From Aquirufa nivalisilvae (GTDB lineage: Bacteria > Bacteroidota > Bacteroidia > Cytophagales > Spirosomataceae): a DNA stretch of 64,000 nucleotides. The notes beneath the pieces are model-generated. The model worked only from the letters and a program-made list of their open reading frames with translations. It was not told the DNA's origin and did not search any database. Location of the stretch: assembly GCF_004307455.1 (NCBI RefSeq), contig NZ_SEWX01000006.1, positions 59,973-123,972 on the forward strand, given 5' to 3'. Positions 8,902 to 17,904 of the stretch are shown piece by piece. The position numbers were made by a program, and so were the translations under genes. The first letter of the stretch is position 1, and the number at the start of each line of letters is the position of its first letter.

Positions 8902-10728
8902 ATGAACAATATGAAAGAAACAGGTAATATCTCCATTCACACCGAGAACATTTTTCCGATCATTAAAAAATTCCTCTATTCGGATCACGAAATTTTCCTT
9001 CGTGAATTAGTCTCCAATGCGGTAGATGCCAGTCAAAAAATCAAGAGATTGAGCTCCATTGGTGAATTCAATGGCGAATTAGGAGAATTGAAAGTCAAAG
9101 TGAGTTTTGACAAAGAAGCTAAAACCATCACCATTTCAGACAATGGTATTGGTATGACAGCTGAAGAAATTAAAAAATACATCAATCAAATTGCCTTTTC
9201 TGGCGCCACAGAGTTTGTGGAAAAATATAAGGATAAGGGGGACGACAAAGGTATTATTGGCCATTTTGGCTTAGGTTTTTACTCTGCTTTCATGGTTGCT
9301 TCCGAGGTAGAAATCATCTCAAAATCGCATCAAGAAGGCGCAGAAGCTGCTCAATGGATTTGCGATGGTTCTACCGAATACACCATCAATTCAGCTGAAA
9401 AAGCAGATAGAGGTACCGATATCATCTTGCATATTGCTGAAGATTCCGAAGAGTTTTTAGATGAGTTTCGTTTAAAATCCATCTTGGAAAAATATGGAAA
9501 ATTCTTACCTATCCCAATTGAATTTCAAGAGAAAACCATCAACAACCCTTCTCCACTTTGGACTAAATCACCATCTGAATTAACAGACGAAGATTACCTT
9601 AATTTTTATGAGGAATTATATCCATTCCAAGAGAAACCATTGTTTTGGATCCACTTGAATGTAGATTATCCATTCAATTTGACTGGAATTCTATACTTCC
9701 CAAAAGTAAAAAATGAATTTCAGTTGCAACGCGAAAAAATTCAGTTGTATAGCCGACAAGTATTTATTACCGATGAGGTCAAAGACATCGTTCCAGAGTT
9801 TTTAATGCTCTTACATGGAGTCATTGACTCTCCAGATATTCCATTAAATGTATCCCGTAGTTTCTTACAAGCGGATTCCAATGTTAAGAAAATCAATAGC
9901 TATATCACCAAAAAAGTAGCTGATAAATTGCAAGAATTGTTCAAATCTGACCGTCCAGGATTTGAGGAGAAATTTGCCAATATTGGCCTTTTCATCAAAT
10001 ATGGAATGATATCAGATGAAAAGTTCTTTGAAAAGGCTAAAGATTTTTGCTTGGTAGAAACCACAGCAAATAAGCTGTATACTTTGGATGAATATGCCGA
10101 GGAAGTACAAGCTTTGCAAACGGATAAAGATGGTCAAAAAGTGTATTTATACACCACAGATGTACAACAGCAAGATGCCTTTATTCAATCCGCCATTCAA
10201 AAAGGTTACTCCGTATTAAAAATGGATTCCATGATTGATGCCCACTTTATCAATCAAATGGAATCTAAAATTGAAAAGACGCAGTGGAAACGAGTGGATG
10301 CGGACTCTATTGATAAATTGATTGATACAGGCATTCAACTAGAGGCTATCTTGACAGATGATCAAAAAAATGCGGTAAAAGCTATTTTTGAAGAAACACT
10401 AAACGATAAGCAAAAACAAGTAAGTGTGGAAGCCATGTCACCAGATGAATTACCAGCCATCGTAACTCAAAATGAGTTCATGCGTCGAATGAGTGATATG
10501 TCCAAAACGGGTGGTGGGGGAATGGGTATGTTTGGTAATATGCCAATGACCTATCAAATCACCATCAATGCTAACCATCCATTGATTAATAAATTGATCG
10601 ATTTACCATCTGATGAGGAAAAGAAAAATTTAGCGAAACAAATTGCGGATTTAGCCTTATTATCTCAAAATCTATTAACTGGAGCTGATTTAACAGCCTT
10701 CATCAAGAGAACGGTGAGTGGATTTTAA
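8902..10728 (+). CDS. htpG: Molecular chaperone HtpG (Hsp90)
   Basis: 608 aa. Cytosolic ATP-dependent chaperone. The N-terminal GHKL ATPase shows ELVSNAVDASQK (N-box), DNGIGMT (G1) and GHFGLGFYSAFM (G2). The middle domain contains NVSRSFLQ with the catalytic-loop Arg, and a C-terminal dimerisation domain follows. A second in-frame ATG at 8911 (MKETGNISIH) is equally plausible as the true start, since most HtpG proteins begin a few residues before the GNISIHTEN motif. A palindromic repeat follows the stop and could end transcription between htpG and the convergent gene. Confidence 0.96.
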   Translation: MNNMKETGNISIHTENIFPIIKKFLYSDHEIFLRELVSNAVDASQKIKRLSSIGEFNGELGELKVKVSFDKEAKTITISDNGIGMTAEEIKKYINQIAFSGATEFVEKYKDKGDDKGIIGHFGLGFYSAFMVASEVEIISKSHQEGAEAAQWICDGSTEYTINSAEKADRGTDIILHIAEDSEEFLDEFRLKSILEKYGKFLPIPIEFQEKTINNPSPLWTKSPSELTDEDYLNFYEELYPFQEKPLFWIHLNVDYPFNLTGILYFPKVKNEFQLQREKIQLYSRQVFITDEVKDIVPEFLMLLHGVIDSPDIPLNVSRSFLQADSNVKKINSYITKKVADKLQELFKSDRPGFEEKFANIGLFIKYGMISDEKFFEKAKDFCLVETTANKLYTLDEYAEEVQALQTDKDGQKVYLYTTDVQQQDAFIQSAIQKGYSVLKMDSMIDAHFINQMESKIEKTQWKRVDADSIDKLIDTGIQLEAILTDDQKNAVKAIFEETLNDKQKQVSVEAMSPDELPAIVTQNEFMRRMSDMSKTGGGGMGMFGNMPMTYQITINANHPLINKLIDLPSDEEKKNLAKQIADLALLSQNLLTGADLTAFIKRTVSGF

Positions 10729-10738
10729 AGATGTGTTG

Positions 10739-10777
10739 AACAACGTCGTCAAGGTTCCGAACCTTGCCGACGTTGTT
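10739..10777. repeat. Palindromic intergenic repeat, family A
   Basis: Two arms of about 18-19 bases form a near-perfect hairpin, ACGTCGTCAAGGTTC facing GAACCTTGCCGACGT, followed by TTTT. It shares the pattern AACG..GTCA.GGTTCC.AACC.TGCC..CGTT with the element at 44248-44280, including the same internal T:C mismatch. It lies between convergent genes, so it may also act as a terminator. Confidence 0.75.
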
Positions 10778-10802
10778 TTAACGAACGAATTTCAAATTAA
10801 AA

Positions 10803-11408
10803 TTATTGCTTTCTAACAATCAACTTCTTGGTAACAATTGATCGACCATCAATCATTAGTTGATACATGTACATTCCGCTATTGATATCACGTAAAGAAA
10901 TACGTGCATTGCGTTGATCTCTATCCAATATCAATTCCTTGATTTCTTGACCCAAAATATTGTATACTACAATTTTGACCTCTTGGTTCGATGTAGCCAT
11001 TTGAAAATCAATATCGGCATATTCACTAGCCGGATTGGGGTATAAATTAGAAACTACTAGGCGGTCCGACTGGAACAAATAGTTATCATTAGCTCCATTC
11101 TCTTCGGAAACTTTACGATCCATACTAATCGGTTCAGCTGATTTTGTAGTACTAGCTTGTGCATAACTATTCTTCAAAAACTGACTGATGTAGGTATTAT
11201 CGTGAATATTTAAATTCGTTTGTAATTGAGGGTTAATCTTAAAACTTCTTTTGGCTAACAAAATAGGTAAACGAACTGGATTGGGTTTTGATTTCAATTC
11301 CAAACGAGAACGAGACTTGCTTTCTCCTTGAGCATTCACATTCCAAGAACTCTCCACTAAGAGTAATATAATTACACAAGAAAGTATGAAAGGTAAAACT
11401 CGATTCAT
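10803..11408 (-). CDS. Small secreted protein with T9SS type A sorting domain
   Basis: 201 aa. N-terminal signal peptide (hydrophobic core about residues 5-20, ending near VNAQG), then a low-complexity Ser/Lys/Arg-rich and unstructured-looking middle. The C-terminal region of about 80 residues has the type A sorting signature: SNLYPNPASE, then KIVVYNILGQEI, then SGMYMYQLMIDG and a final KKLIVRKQ. Such proteins are exported by Sec, then by the type IX system, which removes the C-terminal domain. The middle shows no catalytic domain, so the function of the mature part is unknown. Confidence 0.85.
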   Translation of the reverse strand: MNRVLPFILSCVIILLLVESSWNVNAQGESKSRSRLELKSKPNPVRLPILLAKRSFKINPQLQTNLNIHDNTYISQFLKNSYAQASTTKSAEPISMDRKVSEENGANDNYLFQSDRLVVSNLYPNPASEYADIDFQMATSNQEVKIVVYNILGQEIKELILDRDQRNARISLRDINSGMYMYQLMIDGRSIVTKKLIVRKQ

Positions 11409-11505
11409 TCAATAATTAAATAGTAAAACAAAAATAAGACAGATATTGTCTTAGAAAAAATGAAATAGGTCAAATGGTACATTATAAATGACCAAAGGCC
11501 CAATT

Positions 11506-13050
11506 TTAAGGATTTTTAACAATTGGAATGGATATTTCCGGGGCATTCACTGTTTCCATCAGCTTTTTATAAGTCACCTTTTCGCTAATACGCCAGCGGT
11601 ATCCATCTAAAACCTGTAGATCATCATTCCATTCTTTTGGGGGAACAAACCTCGCCTCGGGCTTGGTGATGAAGGTAATACGCTTGACTTTATTTTCTTC
11701 AAAAAACAGATTCATCCTACTACACTCTACCCGATTCAAACCTGTAGTCACTTTTTTGTCGTCCATGACATAATATATACTTTCCCCATTTCCTTCCACA
11801 TTCACTCGCCGCAATTTAGAATCGTCATTAAAAAAGACCCAGACCTTCCGACCTTTAATTTGATTATAATGTGAAGCCGAATCGGCTGATATCACAAATG
11901 AATGTCCACGCAAGCGCATTTCTTTCAATTTCTGATTGACCATATATAAAGAAATCGAGTCGGCTGTAGATTGGGAATCATTCGTCCATATGATGGGCTT
12001 TTGATAAAAATGTATCACCGAATCTCGCATATCGTATCCCAAAGAATCACAACGGGCGGATAAATCTGATTTATAGATTTGCACATGTTTGTACGCATAA
12101 AGCTTCCGAACAGAATCCTGTTTATTATCAAATGAAACTAAGGTATCGGCTGTCAAATACAAAGTATCTTTTTCCATGATATTACGCATCAAAGCATGGC
12201 CATACACTCGGGTTATACCAGTTTTCCCATTGTATCGACCATTTTTTCCTGTCAAAACCACTTTATCCTTTTGACTTAAGAATTCCACATTTCCTTTGGC
12301 AACACCTATTTTGGTAGGACTATCATAAAATAAGGTATCGGCAGTCAAGGTATAATCTTCCATTTTGGCGGTAGATCTACCTGTAAAATTGGAGACTTTT
12401 GTTTGAGTATTATAAAAACCCGACTTTGTATAAACGGTATCCTTCTTGTTGATAATTTCTGTTGGACAAATAAAAAATGCCTCTTTGGTCGCCGTATTAT
12501 AGCGTAAAGAATCTGCCTTCAAGGCACCACCTTCTTTATCCGACACCCTGACTTTCTCTTTAAACAAAAAGTTTTTGGTCACAGTATTATAAAATCCCTC
12601 CTTACTTGTAAGCGTCGTTTTCTTATCCAAAATCTTAGCTCCCGTATGATAGACAGCCATTTTTGTATTCATGTCATAGTCTAACTTATTGGTATTCAAC
12701 ACAATGGTATGATCATCCAATTTTACTCGGCCGATCATATAGGCTTGCCTAAGGTCTCCATTATACAAAGCTGAATCACCTGTAATAGTGACTGTATCTG
12801 CCTGCACAATCTTCACTCGACCATAGGCTTCCACATTATTGGTACTGCTATTCAATATCGCTTGATCACAAGATAAAATGGTAGTTCCTTGACGAAGGAC
12901 CACCTTCCCGATCAATTTCTTAACCATGGCAGATTCCACCTGCATACCATTTAAGCTATCCGCAGAAATTACTTGTACTTGACTTTGGCACCAGGCCAAG
13001 GCAGGTAAAAGCAAGAGAAACATCAGGAAAATGAGCGATTTATAACGCAT
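11506..13050 (-). CDS. OstA-like / LptA-type LPS transport protein
   Basis: 514 aa with a signal peptide (cleavage near AWCQ). The mature protein is built of repeated short beta units of the LptA/OstA type, for example ISADSLNG, GKVVLRQG, LTADTLFYD and YALMRNIM-like strands, with recurrent D-S/T-L-x-Y motifs. The family (OstA-like, OstA_2) is thought to bridge the periplasm and bind lipopolysaccharide on its way to LptD. It is longer than E. coli LptA (185 aa), as is usual for Bacteroidota versions. Divergent from tilS with only 52 bases between the starts, so the two share a promoter region. Confidence 0.82.
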   Translation of the reverse strand: MRYKSLIFLMFLLLLPALAWCQSQVQVISADSLNGMQVESAMVKKLIGKVVLRQGTTILSCDQAILNSSTNNVEAYGRVKIVQADTVTITGDSALYNGDLRQAYMIGRVKLDDHTIVLNTNKLDYDMNTKMAVYHTGAKILDKKTTLTSKEGFYNTVTKNFLFKEKVRVSDKEGGALKADSLRYNTATKEAFFICPTEIINKKDTVYTKSGFYNTQTKVSNFTGRSTAKMEDYTLTADTLFYDSPTKIGVAKGNVEFLSQKDKVVLTGKNGRYNGKTGITRVYGHALMRNIMEKDTLYLTADTLVSFDNKQDSVRKLYAYKHVQIYKSDLSARCDSLGYDMRDSVIHFYQKPIIWTNDSQSTADSISLYMVNQKLKEMRLRGHSFVISADSASHYNQIKGRKVWVFFNDDSKLRRVNVEGNGESIYYVMDDKKVTTGLNRVECSRMNLFFEENKVKRITFITKPEARFVPPKEWNDDLQVLDGYRWRISEKVTYKKLMETVNAPEISIPIVKNP

Positions 13051-13102
13051 GTTGAAAGCGAATCGTTAATTTCGTGGCTTTATCACGCAATTTACCATTT
13101 TT

Positions 13103-14437
13103 ATGCTGGAAGATTTCATCCAATTTATCCGAAAAGAGAATTTATTCCAGGCCGATCAAAAAATTTTGTTGGCTGTTAGTGGCGGAATTGACTCTGTCAT
13201 CATGTCCAAACTGTTTTCATTGGCCAAATTCAATTTTGGAATTGCGCATGTCAACTTCAGTTTAAGGGGTGAGGAATCTTTGGCAGATGAGGTATTTGTC
13301 AAAAAAATGGCCAAGACCCTAAAAGTACCCTATTTCACCATTTGCTTTGATACGAAAGCCTTTGCAGAAAAAGAAAAGCTCTCTACTCAAATGGCTGCCA
13401 GAATCTTGCGTTATGATTGGTTTGAGGAGATTCGTCAACAAGAGGGCTATGATTATATAGCTACAGCGCATCACCAAATGGACAGTGCAGAAACTGTCTT
13501 GATGAATTTGAGCCGAGGTAGTGGCCTAGCTGGATTTCATGGAATACCTATTAAAAATGGAAATATCATTCGGCCGATGGCATTTGCTAGTCAAGAACAA
13601 ATATTTGATTTTGTGGTAAGTCACAAATTAGCTTGGCGAGAAGATTCATCGAATGCTTCGACTAAATACCAAAGGAATTTTATTCGACATGAGATTATTC
13701 CCAAGTTCATCGAATTAAATCCACATTTTGAGCAAAGTGTAGCTCAATGCAGTGCCAACATAGCTTCCATCGAAAAATGGATGCAGGCTGAATTAGTGCT
13801 TTGGAAACATGAGCGTTGTAAGACAGATGAGGCAGGAAACGTCTTTGTGCAATTATCAGGATCAAGTTTAGCAGAAAAAGAACTAGTGATGCGACAACAA
13901 TTTTTGTTGACTTATCATTTTAATACTGATAATCTGGCTCATATTTTGGCAGCGGATGAACTACAAGTGGGCAAGCTATTTGAATCACCTAGTCATATCT
14001 TGAATATTGACCGCCAACAATGGGTACTGAGTCCCAAAGACCAATCTGAGTTTAAGCCGATTTTGGTACAGGAAGAGGATGAAACTGTGGATTTAGGGAA
14101 TCATTTACTACACATTGATTTTGGAGAAAATGAAAAAGGATTCACGCCTCCTATAGGTTCACATGTGGCTTGTTTGGATGCAGATACTTTGCATTTTCCA
14201 TTGGAAATCAGAAAATACCAAGAGGGGGATTGGTTTTGTCCACTGGGCATGAACCAAAAGAAATTGATTTCTGATTTTTTGACCGATAAGAAAGTACCTT
14301 TAAACTTGAAGAAAAACGTGCAATTAGTCTTAAGCAAAGGTTCTGTGGTATGGGTGATGGGCCATCGGATTGATAACCGCAATAAGGTAACGGATAAAAC
14401 GGAAGGCTTGTGTATTTTGACCATGGAAAACAAATAG
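13103..14437 (+). CDS. tilS: tRNA(Ile)-lysidine synthase
   Basis: 444 aa. Converts C34 of tRNA-Ile(CAU) to lysidine with ATP and lysine, making the tRNA read AUA. The PP-loop motif AVSGGIDSVIMS is at about residues 28-39, followed by HVNFSLRGEES, a DYIATAHHQMDSAET segment typical of TilS, and NRGSGLAG-type sequence (LSRGSGLAGFHGIP). The C-terminal third (about 340-444) is the TilS C-terminal substrate-binding region with GDWFCPLGM and KKLISDFLTDKKVP. Essential in almost all bacteria. It starts at the first ATG after the divergent promoter region. Confidence 0.94.
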   Translation: MLEDFIQFIRKENLFQADQKILLAVSGGIDSVIMSKLFSLAKFNFGIAHVNFSLRGEESLADEVFVKKMAKTLKVPYFTICFDTKAFAEKEKLSTQMAARILRYDWFEEIRQQEGYDYIATAHHQMDSAETVLMNLSRGSGLAGFHGIPIKNGNIIRPMAFASQEQIFDFVVSHKLAWREDSSNASTKYQRNFIRHEIIPKFIELNPHFEQSVAQCSANIASIEKWMQAELVLWKHERCKTDEAGNVFVQLSGSSLAEKELVMRQQFLLTYHFNTDNLAHILAADELQVGKLFESPSHILNIDRQQWVLSPKDQSEFKPILVQEEDETVDLGNHLLHIDFGENEKGFTPPIGSHVACLDADTLHFPLEIRKYQEGDWFCPLGMNQKKLISDFLTDKKVPLNLKKNVQLVLSKGSVVWVMGHRIDNRNKVTDKTEGLCILTMENK

Positions 14438-14544
14438 GTAGCTTCAGGAGCCTCAGCCACCATATAATGGTGAATCATTTTCGGTGATTAAGATGCTTGA
14501 TTGAGAGCTGATTGACTGATGTATTATTATACAGCTATAATCGA

Positions 14545-15321
14545 CTAATTTTTATTCAAGAACTTTTCCATTAGAGGTACTGCCAATTCACTTTCCTTAA
14601 ATTCAGCATTCAATGTGGTTACTTCTCCAATGTATTCGCCATGTCCACCAGGAATGATGGCTAATTCAGAATTGGCTACTAATCGATGTAACTCCAAGGC
14701 ATGTTCAGGTGAAATGATATCTTTGTCACCAATAATGATTAAAGTTGGAGCTTCAATAGTAATCAATTGTTCATCTGGGATATCGATAAAATGGACCATT
14801 CTTTTGGCATCTCGATCATGCATGATTTGCAAGTTATTGGGATTTGATGCCACTTGAATGTACCCTTCTTTCAAAGCTGCTGGCATATTATCCAAATGAG
14901 CATTTGACATAAAGTCCCAAAACCAAGCAGGGACTCCATGTCTTTTTGCCAATACCGAGCCTAAAATCAATTTATTAACCAAATTTGGATGACGAATTGC
15001 TACTTGTAAAGTGGTAGTTCCTCCATTGCTAAAACCCAAGAAATCAGCCTTTGGAATGCCTAATTGCATGAGCAATTCAGCTATATCATCTGCATCTTGT
15101 TCAAACGAAAGATCGGAATTACGATCATTTGTTCGACCATGGGCTTGCAATTCTAAGGCAATTACCATACGGTTTGCAGCAAACAATGGAATGATTTTTG
15201 CAAAATTAGTATGTATGGTAGAGCCTCCTCCATGCACTAATACCAATGGCTTACCTTGACCATGTATTTCATAATACATAGTTAATCCATTCACAGAGGC
15301 ATAAGCTTTTTCTACATTCAT
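14545..15321 (-). CDS. Alpha/beta hydrolase
   Basis: 258 aa. The alpha/beta hydrolase fold is shown by the oxyanion motif LVHGGGST (about residues 28-35), the nucleophile elbow GFSNGG (Ser about 98), the acid in IIGDKDIIS (about 200), and the catalytic His in PGGHGEYI near residue 226. It starts without a signal peptide, so it is probably cytosolic. Substrate cannot be told; the closest general types are esterases, haloalkane-dehalogenase-like and 3-oxoadipate enol-lactonase-like enzymes. It is downstream of the ArsR/SRPBCC-VOC pair on the same strand, 71 bases away, so it may be co-transcribed. Confidence 0.85.
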   Translation of the reverse strand: MNVEKAYASVNGLTMYYEIHGQGKPLVLVHGGGSTIHTNFAKIIPLFAANRMVIALELQAHGRTNDRNSDLSFEQDADDIAELLMQLGIPKADFLGFSNGGTTTLQVAIRHPNLVNKLILGSVLAKRHGVPAWFWDFMSNAHLDNMPAALKEGYIQVASNPNNLQIMHDRDAKRMVHFIDIPDEQLITIEAPTLIIIGDKDIISPEHALELHRLVANSELAIIPGGHGEYIGEVTTLNAEFKESELAVPLMEKFLNKN

Positions 15322-15392
15322 CGGAAATAATGCTAAGAAGTGAAACTAATTTTAATTCGGCTAATTTCTAAGATATTCAAGTCAATCGATAT

Positions 15393-16364
15393 CTATTCGT
15401 TGGAATGTTGAAAGTTAATCATCCAATTAATTCCATATTGATCGGTAAATTCTCCAAAATAGGCACCAAAAAACATATCTGCCATAGGCATGGTAACATG
15501 GCCATTTACAGAAAGTTCACGAAACAGTCGATCAGCTTCTTCTCGGGATTCTGGCTCTAGACAAATGTGCATATTATTTCCTTGAGTCATGTTAAAGCCC
15601 ATTTCTTTGGGAGCATCTGTTCCCATCAAAATATGATTTCCTGTAATCGGTAATTCCACATGCAAAATCATTTTCTTGATTTCCTCAGCCACAGGTGGAT
15701 GCTCTGAACTAGCTGGAATATCACCAAAACGTTGAATACCTTTGCCTATAAACTCAGATTGGAATACTTGTTTATAAAATAAAAACGCTTCTTCTGTTTT
15801 ACCATCAAAATTCAGGTAAGTACAAACTCTGGCTTTCTTGCTGCTTTTGTTTTGTAGACGAAGCATAAATTGGGCTTCCAAATATTGATCCAAATTATCA
15901 ATAGCCATGGAAAATCCTTCTTTAAAGCCAACCTCTACCACTTTTTCTAGGTCTTCCAAATTTTCATATTGGATAGTAATATCAATGTTGGTTATTGCAC
16001 CATTTTCACTAAAAACATTTGTCCAATGGGAATTAGGAAATTTAATACCCACATTCCCATTTTCATCGCAAAAATTATCAATATAAGAATAGCTGTTTTT
16101 AGGATCAATGGTAATATAATCCGCTTTGCACCAATGTTTTTCATCTTGTGGACTGATCATACAGTACAACCAGCTTCCATTTTCTCTAAAATCCATTGAT
16201 TTGGTTTTAGTTTGATAGGGTTTAGGCGCCCACCATTGATCAAGAATCTCTGGATTAGTCCAGGCTTCCCAAACGAGTTCCAGGTTAGCATTAAATTCGC
16301 GTTTTATACGGATGGAATTGTTTTCTTTATTGACGGTAAAGTCAAAATTTAAGTTACTGTTCAT
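15393..16364 (-). CDS. Fusion of SRPBCC (AHSA1-like) and VOC (PhnB-like) domains
   Basis: 323 aa. Residues about 12-165 are an SRPBCC/AHSA1 domain ([26 protein letters not shown], shortened here: [15 protein letters not shown]). Residues about 180-318 are a PhnB/VOC domain ([46 protein letters not shown]). In most genomes these two are separate neighbouring genes, so the fusion is a variant. Functions of both domains are only broadly known: hydrophobic ligand binding, and metal-dependent or resistance-type VOC chemistry. Its start overlaps the 3' end of the ArsR gene by 11 bases, which indicates translational coupling. Confidence 0.85.
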   Translation of the reverse strand: MNSNLNFDFTVNKENNSIRIKREFNANLELVWEAWTNPEILDQWWAPKPYQTKTKSMDFRENGSWLYCMISPQDEKHWCKADYITIDPKNSYSYIDNFCDENGNVGIKFPNSHWTNVFSENGAITNIDITIQYENLEDLEKVVEVGFKEGFSMAIDNLDQYLEAQFMLRLQNKSSKKARVCTYLNFDGKTEEAFLFYKQVFQSEFIGKGIQRFGDIPASSEHPPVAEEIKKMILHVELPITGNHILMGTDAPKEMGFNMTQGNNMHICLEPESREEADRLFRELSVNGHVTMPMADMFFGAYFGEFTDQYGINWMINFQHSNE

Positions 16365-16686
16365 TTTTCTGTGATTTTAGAGTGGCTAAAACTTCATCCA
16401 ATTGATTAAACTTGTTTTCCCATATCTGGCGAAACTGATTTATCCATTGGTCTATTTCTTTCATTTTATTTACTTGCAATTGATAATAGATTTCCCTCCC
16501 CTCTTGTTTTTGGCTGATTAATTCACATTCAGAAAGAATGCGTAAATGCTTGGAAACGGCTTGTCGCGAGGAATCAAAATGTTCGGCAATGGCATTTGGT
16601 GTCATAGCTTGTAAGGCAATGAGTGTGATTATTGCACGACGAGTGGGATCAGCAATGGCCTGAAAAATATCTCTTCTGGTATTCAT
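16354..16686 (-). CDS. ArsR/SmtB family transcriptional regulator
   Basis: 110 aa from the ATG at 16686 ([17 protein letters not shown]); an in-frame upstream start at 16719 would add an unconserved extension. A winged helix-turn-helix is clear: [20 protein letters not shown], followed by the wing QEGREIYY. No metal-binding Cys pattern of ArsR or SmtB is visible. This subfamily (ADPTRRAI start) is typically paired with SRPBCC/AHSA1 genes, as here. Presumed autoregulator of this small operon. Confidence 0.88.
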   Translation of the reverse strand: MNTRRDIFQAIADPTRRAIITLIALQAMTPNAIAEHFDSSRQAVSKHLRILSECELISQKQEGREIYYQLQVNKMKEIDQWINQFRQIWENKFNQLDEVLATLKSQKNEQ

Positions 16687-17019
16687 TATGAAACTATTTG
16701 ATTGCAAATATATGCGCAACCACTTAGTTTCACAAAAAAAAGACTAAATTATTTTGAAAATAAATGGGGGATAAACAAGATGGTTGCCGAAGAGGTCATT
16801 GGCAAAATTCTGGAATCTACATATTATCAGTTTATTAAATTGAGAATATCAACAACTTGAATAATTGGAGAAGCTAAAAATCATGATTTCCCTTAGATTT
16901 GTCAACTTTTGAAAAGTTGACAAATCTATACGAAAAACTACTGAAAAACTGTTGAAATACTGCTGAAAAACCTATTTGAAAAATCTATCGGAAACAGCTT
17001 TTCAAGTATTAGTCGACGC
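16687..17019. other. Intergenic region without a gene
   Basis: 333 bases between the ArsR gene start and the Trm112-like gene stop. It holds the promoter region of the ArsR operon at its left end, the family B palindrome at 16895-16927, and a short AT-rich stretch around 16935-16985 in which CTGAAAAAC-like words recur three times. No open reading frame of note and no RNA gene is seen. Confidence 0.6.
16895..16927. repeat. Palindromic intergenic repeat, family B
   Basis: A perfect inverted repeat of AGATTTGTCAACTTTT with a central short loop. It has the same outer arms (CCTTAGATTTGTCA...TGACAAATCT) as the element at 19895-19927; the inner bases differ in a compensatory way, so pairing is kept. 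It lies downstream of the TPP operon and could serve as its terminator. Confidence 0.75.
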
Positions 17020-17274
17020 TTACATCAATCGAAAGTTATCCGAAACTTTTTCTTTTGTCAAACGTTCCAATAAGGGTTGTTCCAATTTGAATTCGCGGTA
17101 TTCATCAGGACTCATAATTGGAATACCTGATACAATTGGGTAAACCCGCTTGCAGGAAGAACAAACTAATACTCCCTCAACGATATTCTCTTGAATATCT
17201 TTTGTAATAATTGTCAATTGTAAATCTTCCTGATCAAATGGACAACAAAGCTTATTAATAGTTTCTAATTTCAT
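17020..17274 (-). CDS. Trm112-like zinc-ribbon protein
   Basis: 84 aa, the last gene of the TPP-riboswitch operon. It has the Trm112/YcaR layout: an N-terminal hydrophobic helix with a Cys (LCCPFDQEDL), a central VLVCSSCKRVYPI knuckle, and the conserved SGIPIM. The first knuckle has CCP but lacks the second Cys of the usual CPxC. Trm112 proteins are small activators or stabilisers of partner SAM-dependent methyltransferases. The operon starts with such a methyltransferase, so a MTase-activator pairing is the natural inference. It starts 3 bases after the ThiE-like gene stop. Confidence 0.75.
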   Translation of the reverse strand: MKLETINKLCCPFDQEDLQLTIITKDIQENIVEGVLVCSSCKRVYPIVSGIPIMSPDEYREFKLEQPLLERLTKEKVSDNFRLM

Positions 17275-17277
17275 CGT

Positions 17278-17904
17278 TTATTTTTTAATATTCAGTTGGT
17301 ATTTTTTTATAGCCTCTCGCGGCTGATCTGAACTCATGATTCCTGAAACAAGAGCAATCCCTGCGTAGGGTAATTCATTCAATAAATCCAAATTTTCAGG
17401 TTTAATCCCTCCTGCCAAATAAATAGGAATAGAAGTCATTTCACTTGCTGCTTGAACAACATCGAAGCGTACTAAATCACAACTATTGGCTGTAGATGAT
17501 GGAAACATGGAACAAAATGAAATATAATCAAACCCATTTTTCTTCGCCTCTTGAACCACCGACAAATCATTATTGCAGGTAATTCCCCATAATATATCCT
17601 GAGAACAAGCTTGTTGAATCTTTTGAATATCTGCGGGTATCTTATCCCAATGTACCCCATCTAACTGCGTTAATCCCAATAATTCCCACTGATTATTGAT
17701 TAGTACAGGGATACCATTCTGATGACACATTTGAATGATTTCTTGAATCAACCCCAGTTTCGTATCGTCTAGCTGAAAATTATCCCAAATCTGCACAGCG
17801 GCGATTTCTTCTTGAATAATCTCATTTAGCTTATTCAATAATTCTACCTTGTCCATTGTTATATCCAATATCAAGTAAATTCCTCCTAGCATTTCTTTTC
17901 TCAT
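17278..17904 (-). CDS. ThiE/TenI-like TIM-barrel protein, degenerate active site
   Basis: 208 aa, (beta/alpha)8 fold of the thiamine-phosphate synthase superfamily. Recognisable are PVLINNQWELLG (residues 67-78), DGVHW (82-86), GFDYISFCSMFPSST (124-138) and the phosphate-binding AGGI (164-167). Residues that bind pyrophosphate in true ThiE are altered: the NDR triad is NNQ (70-72) and the Lys of the TxTK motif is missing (SSTAN, 136-140). It may therefore be TenI-like or have a new activity rather than make thiamine phosphate. Its ATG overlaps the upstream stop (ATGA), so translation is coupled. TPP-riboswitch control links it to thiamine. Confidence 0.75.
   Translation of the reverse strand: MRKEMLGGIYLILDITMDKVELLNKLNEIIQEEIAAVQIWDNFQLDDTKLGLIQEIIQMCHQNGIPVLINNQWELLGLTQLDGVHWDKIPADIQKIQQACSQDILWGITCNNDLSVVQEAKKNGFDYISFCSMFPSSTANSCDLVRFDVVQAASEMTSIPIYLAGGIKPENLDLLNELPYAGIALVSGIMSSDQPREAIKKYQLNIKK

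Noticed and set aside
14438..14544. Short hairpin (ACCATATAATGGT) between tilS and the hydrolase gene
   Set aside because: Stem is only 5-6 bases without a T-run; not enough for a terminator call.
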